DNA of 64,000 nt, taken from Blastocladiella emersonii ATCC 22665. Lineage: Eukaryota > Blastocladiomycota > Blastocladiomycetes > Blastocladiales > Blastocladiaceae. The first letter of the stretch is position 1. Every line of letters starts with the position of its first letter. Under the pieces are notes generated by a model, which did no database searches, had not been told where the DNA came from, and saw only the letters and a program-made list of their open reading frames with translations. Shown one piece after another: positions 57,739 through 64,000 of this stretch. The translations under genes and the position numbers were made by a program. The DNA lies in NCBI GenBank assembly GCA_025594325.1, contig JANHCV010000007.1, positions 1,488,001 through 1,552,000 on the forward strand. The letters are read 5' to 3'.

Positions 57739-58048
57739 ACAGGGATGTCTATTCCTGCCTTCGGCCCCGAACCCAAGACGGGGAGAGGGGAGAATGGATA
57801 ACAAAGCAGGGCGCGCCGCAGCGGGGTGCGGCGGCGCGGGAGCGAGGGATTGCAGGCGGCTCACGCGAGATCAGATGATTGATCACCGCGGTCGTGGCCA
57901 CATGAACGACACGCAACAGCTGGCCGCGTTTGTGCGCGCGTAAGCGCAATTCGCTGCACGGGGAGTCGCTACAGCAGCTTGACTGGTAATCCATTCAGCG
58001 ACTTTTAGCTTGCGCCGCCACGTCTGTCCGTAGTTGACTAGATCCAGC

Positions 58049-58546
58049 TCAAGAGCAGGAAGGGCGTGGAAAGGTGAGAGGTTGTAGCTGTGGCGCGAGA
58101 ACTCGAACGCGTGGTTCTAACGCGTTGCAACCCACTGCTCGCGAGTCCCTTTGCGTAAGACGGATCCGAAGCATGACTTCAGTGAGCGCTGCACCTGAGG
58201 CGAGTTCGGTGTCTCCCTGTTCATAAACGATGTGTTCCTTGCATCGCGCGTCCACGACGCGTCCGTTGTGCCAGGTGATTGTGGCGAGAGGGCACTTGGG
58301 CAAAGCCCCGCACAGTTGACACCCGAACGAAGTGAGTGGTGGAGGTACTGGCAATCGGCCGAGACGCGCACGCAGCCCCGCGAGCGCGTTTTGGGTCACG
58401 TGTGTGGCTCGCGTTCCGTTTCCTTCCGCGTCGATGGGCATGACAGGTCCCAGTGAGCACCGCCTGGATGCCGGCCCCTGGTCGCGACTCGACTCTTCTT
58501 CTCTTGTTGCTCCCCTGCCCCACCTCTGCCCCTCTCGACCATACAT
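58049..58546 (-). CDS. Hypothetical Cys-containing protein
   Basis: Up to 165 codons; the true start is unsure. The central part is protein-like: PPPLTSFGCQLCGALPKCPL, ATITWHNGRVVDARCKEHIV, SGAALTEVMLRIRLTQRDSR. The portion around GCQLCGALPKCP is repeated, in decayed form, on the minus strand at 63215-63300 (about 90 bases of strong nucleotide similarity). The pattern GRVVDARCK also resembles RGVVRDAKCKIIAGYFL encoded on the plus strand near 63010. So it may belong to a small dispersed gene family. Function unknown. Confidence 0.35.
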   Translation of the reverse strand: MYGREGQRWGRGATREEESSRDQGPASRRCSLGPVMPIDAEGNGTRATHVTQNALAGLRARLGRLPVPPPLTSFGCQLCGALPKCPLATITWHNGRVVDARCKEHIVYEQGDTELASGAALTEVMLRIRLTQRDSRAVGCNALEPRVRVLAPQLQPLTFPRPSCS

Positions 58547-58608
58547 ACATTCTGCAACGCATCAACGTCATCTGCCCTTCAACTTTGTGCAACGCACCCC
58601 GCCCCGCC

Positions 58609-59940
58609 ATGGCCGCGTCCCGCCACGTGTGGTCGCCTGAGGAAACCTCGGACCTCGTCAACTATTTGTGCTCCGGCGACAACTACGAGACCTTCAACCA
58701 GCACGGCGCTCGAAAAGAAGTCCTTCTTGCTATCAAGTCGCGCCTCGACCGGCTGCCGTCCGCCTCGCGTCCCTCCTTGTTTCCCACATCGCCAGTTTCC
58801 ATCGCCTCCATCCAGCGCAAGGTCCAGACGCTCCAGGAAAGTTTCGACCGGCTGCTGCAGTCCAAGTCGCCGAAAATTACGGCGGAAGGGCTTCGTGATC
58901 GGTCGTCTCTGACCCGCGAGCAGCAGGCCCACATCAGCAAGAAGTGCCCGCATGCGTACCAGCTCGTCCGCATCTGGGGTCCGCCTGCCGCCGCGACGCA
59001 CGCACCATCTGCCGCGACCGCGCCGCCTGTTGCGCTCCCGCCACCTGCTGCGCCCGCACCGGCTGCGACCCATCCACTACACGCTGCGCCCGCGCCTGTC
59101 ACGCCTCACCCTCTACACTCGGCGCTCGCTCCCGCTGTCGCGCTCCCGCTCCCCGCCACGCCCGCACCACTCGTCGCGCTTCCACTCTCGCTCTCCGCCT
59201 CGCACACTCTTCCATCTGCGCCTGCGCTCGCCCCTGCGCTCCAGCAACCCGCTCTCGCCATCGCGCACTCGCTCCCTGCTGTACAACAGCCCGTCGGTGC
59301 ACCCGTCCCTCGACCCGATCTGCATGAGCTGTTTGAGGCGCACGCGCCCGTCGACGCGATAGTGACGCGCAACTTCTACAAGGGCGCTGGCCCCTATGCC
59401 GTTCCCGTCACGCTGGTGCGTGTGATCGATTGGCTTGCGCAACAAGAGACTCGCTGATTCCTTCCTTGCTCATGTGTACAGCCGCCCGATCCGCCTCGAG
59501 CACCCGCTGCAACCAACACCAAGCGTGCGCAAGCGGGTGTTCAAAAAAGGACGACCGACGAGCGTACCGACTACGACGAAAGCCGCCGACTTGCGCAGGC
59601 CGAGCGCGATGCAGCCGAGCGCGAGCGCGTCGAGGCCGACATGGCCGCCACGGCCGCGGCCACCGACGCCCGCTACCTCGCCCCCGAAGCTTGCCAACCT
59701 CGCGCCGACCCGCGAGGAATTCGAGACCTGGGTCGAGTATTTCCAGCGCTACTGGTTCTCGCCGAAGTGGCTGCGTACGTTGTTTGCCCGGATCACACCA
59801 CATGTGCAAGGCAACTGACCATGTGGCTCCTGTGTAGCGCACATTGTTGACGCAACGGGCTCGACTGAGATCGCGCCTGCACTCAGCAACACCAACAACA
59901 TCACCGAGGCCATGTTTCGCACGTTTGATCGTGTTGTGCT
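58609..59940 (+). pseudogene. Myb/SANT-like gene, 5' part, frameshifted and interrupted by Harbinger
   Basis: Exon 1 is 58609-59415: WSPEETSDLVNYLCSGDNYE at the start is a Myb/SANT-like DNA-binding opening, then helices (SIASIQRKVQTLQESFDRLL), a Pro/Ala-rich spacer and HELFEAHAPVDAIVTRNFYK. Intron 59416-59481 (GTGCGT, TGTACAG). Exon 2 begins PPDPPRAPAATNTKR, with a coiled coil (DYDESRRLAQAERDAAERER), and shifts frame in a run of Cs near 59680-59690 into ANLAPTREEFETWVEYFQRY. A further intron from 59771 (GTACGT donor, TGTGTAG acceptor) leads to HIVDATGSTEIAPALSNTNN, which is cut at 59940-59942 by the transposon. Myb/SANT-like genes of this kind also accompany Harbinger transposons, so it might itself be of transposon origin. 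Confidence 0.55.
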
Positions 59941-59942
59941 AA

Positions 59943-59957
59943 GGGCCCGTTTGGTTC
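59943..59957 (+). repeat. Harbinger left terminal inverted repeat
   Basis: GGGCCCGTTTGGTTC, perfect complement of 62371-62385. Confidence 0.9.
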
Positions 59958-60076
59958 CGGGGTGAATCAGGTGGATCAATCGATTTTACACGGTCCGGTG
60001 TTCACCCAGCTGAAACGTGGCATTTTCACCCCGTCGCGTTCATCGCGGCGTTTGGGTCGACCCCCGGATGAGCTGA

Positions 60077-60541
60077 ATGGAACCCTCGTCGCTGAATTGC
60101 CCGTCTGCTCGCCCCCGAAACCTTCAGGCTGTGCTTCCCGGCCTATATAAACGCTGTTTTCCTTCGTGGGGCGGCTCGACCACCACCGGCGAGTACTCGC
60201 ACCTCGAGCAGGACGGCAAGGAGTCTGGTGACGTGGAAGGTGTCGATGGTCAAGACGACGCGGCCCCCGCCAGCAAGCGCAGCCGCACTTCGGACAGCAG
60301 CTCGCGTCGCCTCTCGGACTCGGAATTCCTCATGGGCATCAAGGAGGTGTTCCAGAGCGTCGCGACCGCCGACTCCAAGCCCGTCCTGACCGCCGCACTT
60401 GAATGGGTCCAGGACGCGTACAACGACAATGAAGAGTACCAGATCGACGTCGCCACCCGCCTGACCGAGGATCAAGCGCTTCGCGTCATGGCCGTGTCCG
60501 AATCGAAGCGCAAGCGCATCCTCGAGATTTTCATTCAGTAG
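60077..60541 (+). CDS. Second Harbinger ORF (accessory protein, probably 5' truncated)
   Basis: 154 codons. The part from about residue 55 is protein-like: a disordered nuclear-type stretch (ASKRSRTSDSSSRRLSDSEF) followed by helices (LMGIKEVFQSVATADSKPVL, ALEWVQDAYNDNEEYQIDVA, LRVMAVSESKRKRILEIFIQ). This resembles the C-terminal part of the Myb/SANT-type partner protein of Harbinger elements; the DNA-binding N-terminus is missing. A TATATAAA at 60144-60151 lies within the frame, so the real transcript may start inside it and the listed start is unsure. Confidence 0.5.
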   Translation: MEPSSLNCPSARPRNLQAVLPGLYKRCFPSWGGSTTTGEYSHLEQDGKESGDVEGVDGQDDAAPASKRSRTSDSSSRRLSDSEFLMGIKEVFQSVATADSKPVLTAALEWVQDAYNDNEEYQIDVATRLTEDQALRVMAVSESKRKRILEIFIQ

Positions 60542-60697
60542 CTCACTCGCACATGTCCCCCTCCCCTCGCGTTGCTTCCTGGCCTTGTTCTCGCCCATTT
60601 GTGTCCAATACATCTGGCTTTGTGTCCATCGTATCTTCAATCGTTACCCTTCGCTCGAAAATGACGCGACTCGTTGAGAAACGCGTGGTTCGCAAAG

Positions 60698-60735
60698 TGT
60701 CTCACACGTCACGTGATTGATCGACGCGTCCCCAC
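60698..60735. promoter_or_regulatory. CACGTG / ACGCGT cassette in Harbinger
   Basis: AAGTGTCTC, CACGTGAT and TCGACGCGTC in the same order and nearly the same spacing as in the viral inverted repeat. It lies in the gap between the two convergent transposon genes. Confidence 0.4.
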
Positions 60736-60854
60736 CGATGCGTTCTGACCTCAGCGACGCGTCAAATCATCTAGAATCGCTTATATAACATTATAGTACT
60801 TGACAAATCAGTATATTACAGCATGCATGCGGGTACAACAATTATTTCGCGCCT

Positions 60855-62172
60855 TCAAAGACGGGTCCCACGAGCGGCCATGACGCGCCTGTACTCGGTC
60901 CAAAGAACATTTGCGACGCGGTTCCGAAGCGAGATACCGCGCTGACGAGCTCCGTCCAGCGAGGCCTCGAGGACAGCGGCCTCGTCGTCCTCCTCGTTCT
61001 CGTCGTCCAGGGGCTCGCGCCCACATACTGGCGCCTCACGCGCCGCGTCCCGCGCGCGCCGGAGCTCCGTCTCGGCGTCGCGAAAGAAGGCGTCGCCGCC
61101 TTGGTTCCACTTGTTGATCATGTTGTGCAGCGTGCAGAGCGCGTACACAAGCTTGACTTGAGTCTTGATTGGGTAGGCCGCGCCAATCGAGAGGACGCGG
61201 AACCGCTTCTTGAGCACGCCAAAGATATGCTCAATGGAGTTGCGGAGCGACGCGTGACGCAGATTGAAAAGCTCCTCGCGGTTCTTAACTCTACGTACGT
61301 TGATGAAGCGGATGAGATGGCGCCAACGTGATGGTCATGGCAGTGAGAACGTACCCATCCTTGCCGCGGGCAAACTCGCGAAGATGATAGCGGGTACCGC
61401 GGAAGGGCACGATGATGGACGTGCGGTTTGCGTAGCCGCCGTCGGCGAGGTAGAAGCGGCCGGCGGGGATCTTGAACCCACGGGCGAAGGCGTCCGAGAG
61501 CACGCGCGAGTCATGCGCCTTGCCCTCCCACCCTGCGAGAACGTAGGTGAAGTTCAAGTCAAAGTCGCAGGCAGCGAGGACATTTGAGTATATGGTCCCC
61601 TTGCGGTTTCGGAACGAGTCGTGAAGCTTAGTGGGCACAACAAACGGGATGTGCGTTCCGTCAAGTGCGCCGACCGCGTTCTGGAACGGAGCGTATTTCG
61701 GGTCGTGGGCGATGCGCTCATGCACGGGCGTAGAATCGGACGGCTGGACAATGAACTCGGGCATCAGGCGGTACAGAGCGTCGAGCACTTGCTTCAGAAC
61801 CCTGGACGCGGTCTCGCCAGAGATTTGGAACCGCTCCCTGAGGTTGCGGTTGGTGCTGCCCTCGCCGGCCATGACAAGAAAAACCATGAAGCGCGCCTCG
61901 ACGGACAGCTCGCGGCCGTCGGCGAGAAGGCCACGGTCGCGGAACAGGCGGCAGATGGCCTTGAAGGTCTCGCGGGGCATACGGGCGATTTCCGAAAAAC
62001 GCGTTTCGCTGTTGCACGTCAGCAGCTCTTGAACCCACGACTCGCCAGAAAGCGTGGACGTGCGGATAGGCTCCCACGAGCGGCGCTCGTTGCGCGCAGC
62101 GAGACGTCGCAGGAGAGCGAGGGCGGCCGTGAGTATGAGGCCGCGCAGCTTGCGGTTGTATCCCTTGCCCAT
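60855..62172 (-). CDS. Harbinger transposase (DDE_Tnp_4 / HARBI1-like)
   Basis: Exon 1 is 61355-62172, exon 2 is 60855-61290; intron 61291-61354 (GTACGT donor, GTACGTAG acceptor). 417 residues. DDE nuclease motifs: the first Asp in NAVGALDGTHIPFVVP, the second in AGRFYLADGGYANRT, and the Glu in LRNSIEHIFGVLKKRFRVLS, which is in exon 2. A helix-turn-helix region precedes (ARMPRETFKAICRLFRDRGL, NLRERFQISGETASRVLKQV). The C-terminus is acidic. All catalytic residues are present and the frame is intact, so the element might still be active. Start at MGKGYNRK (62172) is the first ATG giving this frame a plausible N-terminus. Confidence 0.92.
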
Positions 62173-62370
62173 GTTGTTTGAGGGCTCGAGAACACGATGC
62201 GTGAGGTTAGGTGTTGATTCGTTGCAATAAGTGCGGCTGCAAAGAGGTGGGAAAGATTTTATTGCGGGGGGGGGGGGGTTCATCCAGCGGGGCGTTTGGT
62301 TCGCACGGCCGCTGAGATGAACGGGGGTGAGGTGAAACGTGGCAACTTTTTCAGCTGATCCACCTGATCT

Positions 62371-62385
62371 GAACCAAACGGGCCC
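62371..62385 (-). repeat. Harbinger right terminal inverted repeat
   Basis: GAACCAAACGGGCCC, complement of the left end; TAA follows. Confidence 0.9.
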
Positions 62386-62388
62386 TAA

Positions 62389-63187
62389 AAGTACGCTGCC
62401 TGCGCCGTAGAGCACGCGCAACTCGAGACTAACGCAGCTCCGCGCCGCGCGAATCTAGTAACATCGCGGGCAACCGCCTTGATCTTCTCCTTCACCGAAT
62501 CCTGGAGCTCATGTTCCCGTACTACGAGCGGATGCTGCGTGAGCGAGGCGATGACGACCCGCGCTTCACCATGGACCAGGCCGCCCATCGTGCGCACGGC
62601 TTCGATCTTTGGCAGTTTGGCCTCGTTGCGCGCGTCACCGACGTGGAAACGGTGTGCAAGCTCGCCCGCGTGGGCGGGGATCCGTCGCCGTCCATCTTCC
62701 TCGTCGTCAGTTTTGAGGAGTCGGGTCGCAAGCACTACGTCTACCTCGAGCAGCATCGGTCCACCTGCCGCGCTTTGCGTGACCACAACCAGGTGTGCGC
62801 CCACCTCATCGATCGCTTGACGTGATACTGACTGATTCGCTCTTGTCGCGTCTAGATGCATCTGTCCTCGCTTCATTCGCAACAACCTGATCGTCCCGTC
62901 GGCGCCGCACTTTCTCTCGCTGTTTCTCCAATGCGCGACCGCACCGTCGACCTGCCGTGCCCCGCGTTCGTGGACCCGTGCACGCTCGCGCTCTCGGACC
63001 GCGGCGTGGTGCGCGACGCCAAGTGCAAGATCATCGCCGGCTACTTTCTCCGCGACGCGCACGACGCGCTCATCAAGATCGAGAAGGAGCTCAAGGCGTC
63101 GCGCGCGTCCGCCGCCGCAGTAGGTTGTTCAGAGCCGATCGAGAGTTTCATGTCGTTGCATAGATACAGTGTCGCTTTTGTAATCCC
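62389..63187 (+). pseudogene. Myb/SANT-like gene, 3' part, right of the transposon
   Basis: Immediately after the TAA copy a GTACGC donor-like site, a CTAAC branch and an AATCTAG acceptor suggest an intron, then protein-like sequence RLDLLLHRILELMFPYYERM, LRERGDDDPRFTMDQAAHRA, LWQFGLVARVTDVETVCKLA to LIDRLT. Another splice-like site (GTGATA ... TCTAG) follows at about 62823-62860, then CPRFIRNNLIVPSAPHFLSL and, in a shifted frame, DLPCPAFVDPCTLALSDRGV and KCKIIAGYFLRDAHDALIKI. I infer it is the continuation of 58609-59940, but direct proof would need an empty-site allele. Confidence 0.45.
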
Positions 63188-63214
63188 TTGACTTCATCGT
63201 TGCGCCAAGTGATC

Positions 63215-63300
63215 GCGGCGAGAGGGGCACTTGGGCAGAGCCCCGCACAGTTGACACCCGAACGGAGTGAGTGGTGGAGGTACTGGCAATGAGTTCGCTG
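63215..63300. repeat. Copy of the 58268-58352 segment
   Basis: About 85 bases (CACTTGGGCAGAGCCCCGCA, CAGTTGACACCCGAACGGAG, TGAGTGGTGGAGGTACTGGC) closely match 58268-58352. On the minus strand both encode the FGCQLCGALPKCP piece. Confidence 0.7.
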
Positions 63301-63621
63301 CCGCTTCGCGTCCCCACGTGTTTTCCAAACGCGTCTCAACGCGCGTCTCGCTGCTTGCGACTCCAGCCGCCCGGGTCCGGCGACGCCTTTCTCGCTTATG
63401 CAGTTGAAGCGGTCATGGTCGGAATTGGCGAGCTCTGGGCAGTTCCAGCGCCCGAGTTTTGGGAAGGCTGATTGAATGCGGGGAAACGCCATGACTTTCA
63501 ATGCCATTTACATGTTCACAAGACTGTATTGCTTGATTGAATCACGATCTGTCGCTCTGCTTCTTCATTCCCACAGTCACCGTTTCCACAACCCTTCTCG
63601 TGCGCGGCACGCAAACCCGCT

Positions 63622-64000
63622 CTACGCCGAGCCGCGGGGCTTGTACTTGAGCGCGAGGGGAAGAATGTGCTTGTCGAACGTCTCGATGTTGACCATGAGC
63701 GGGTTGCCCAGCGCGCGCGACGCCTTGATCAGGTGGTTGATCCCGGGCATCTTCTTGAGCTTCTTGGAGGTCCAGTCGTTGGCGCGCTCGCGCTCCAGGA
63801 ACTTGCCGTGGATGAAGCAGAGCAGGCTGATCGAGAACATCTGGCCGAACTCGGCGTTGTCGGTGGCCTCGAGACGCTCACCCTTAGCCTTAGCGAGCTT
63901 CTCGACCTCAAGGACACGGGCTTGGTGAGCGGCGGGCGAGAGGCGCTTAGGCACCGGAACTGGGCGGTCCGACGACGGGGGCGACGAGGTGGCCGAGACG
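63622..64000 (-). CDS. Unknown protein, 5' end outside window
   Basis: C-terminal 125 residues of a gene that enters from the right edge; the frame is open to 64000. The sequence is clearly protein-like: a Ser/Pro-rich stretch, then a helical charged region (AHQARVLEVEKLAKAKGERL, NAEFGQMFSISLLCFIHGKF, LERERANDWTSKKLKKMPGI, HLIKASRALGNPLMVNIETF, HILPLALKYKPRGSA). No family recognised. Confidence 0.65.
   Translation of the reverse strand, partial: VSATSSPPSSDRPVPVPKRLSPAAHQARVLEVEKLAKAKGERLEATDNAEFGQMFSISLLCFIHGKFLERERANDWTSKKLKKMPGINHLIKASRALGNPLMVNIETFDKHILPLALKYKPRGSA

Larger units (their letters stand above)
59943..62385. mobile_element. PIF/Harbinger DNA transposon
   Basis: 2,443 bp. Terminal inverted repeats GGGCCCGTTTGGTTC (59943-59957) and its complement (62371-62385); flanked on both sides by TAA (59940-59942 and 62386-62388), the 3-bp TWA target duplication typical of PIF/Harbinger. 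Subterminal ATCAGGTGGATCA motifs are shared by both ends. It carries a two-exon DDE transposase on the minus strand and a second, short protein on the plus strand. The insertion interrupts a Myb/SANT-like gene. Confidence 0.93.

Overview
The window looks like nuclear DNA of a GC-rich fungus. Evidence: adenosylhomocysteinase, 40S ribosomal protein S14, COG1, a Kelch membrane protein and others carry short spliceosomal introns (mostly 47-76 nt) with GTACGY-type donors and CTAAC-type branch points. Protein composition and the F-box-like/leucine-rich-repeat family suggest a zoosporic lineage (chytrid or blastocladiomycete); this assignment is inference from general impression, not proof.

Layout. 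1-30.6 kb is ordinary host DNA: a partial unknown gene, SAH1, RPS14, a glutathione S-transferase, an F-box-like/LRR gene with an in-frame stop, an LPA1/2-phosphoglycerate-kinase-like gene, a mitochondrial membrane protein, a Kelch protein, a copper-protein-like (YcnI) secreted protein, a RanBP2 zinc-finger protein, COG1, a DEDD 3'-5' exonuclease and a large low-complexity protein. From 30.6 to 37.7 kb the DNA is decayed: relics and one intact copy of the LRR family, GC-rich hairpin repeats and two broken unknown genes.

37749-55582 is the standout: a 17.8 kb integrated polinton-like virus / virophage-like element with 611-bp near-identical terminal inverted repeats, lower GC than its surroundings, no visible introns and about 20 tightly packed genes. 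It encodes a putative double-jelly-roll major capsid protein, a penton-like minor capsid protein, an A32/FtsK-type packaging ATPase, several probable virion proteins, a repetitive fibre, a retroviral-type (rve) DDE integrase, and a TVpol-superfamily 3 helicase replication protein. I see no protein-primed PolB and no adenovirus-type maturation protease. Five of its genes start inside an identical TGTAAATG box, a 14-mer palindrome (CATCCC-N2-GGGATG) recurs along it, and its outer ends are 26-bp perfect palindromes with no obvious flanking target duplication. A stop codon splits the fibre gene and a frameshift breaks a small gene beside the capsid gene, so this copy may be partly decayed.

55.6-64 kb is again accessory DNA: repeats, small uncertain ORFs, a PIF/Harbinger transposon (59943-62385, TAA target duplication, intact-looking two-exon transposase) sitting inside an already frameshifted Myb/SANT-like gene, and a partial gene running off the right edge.
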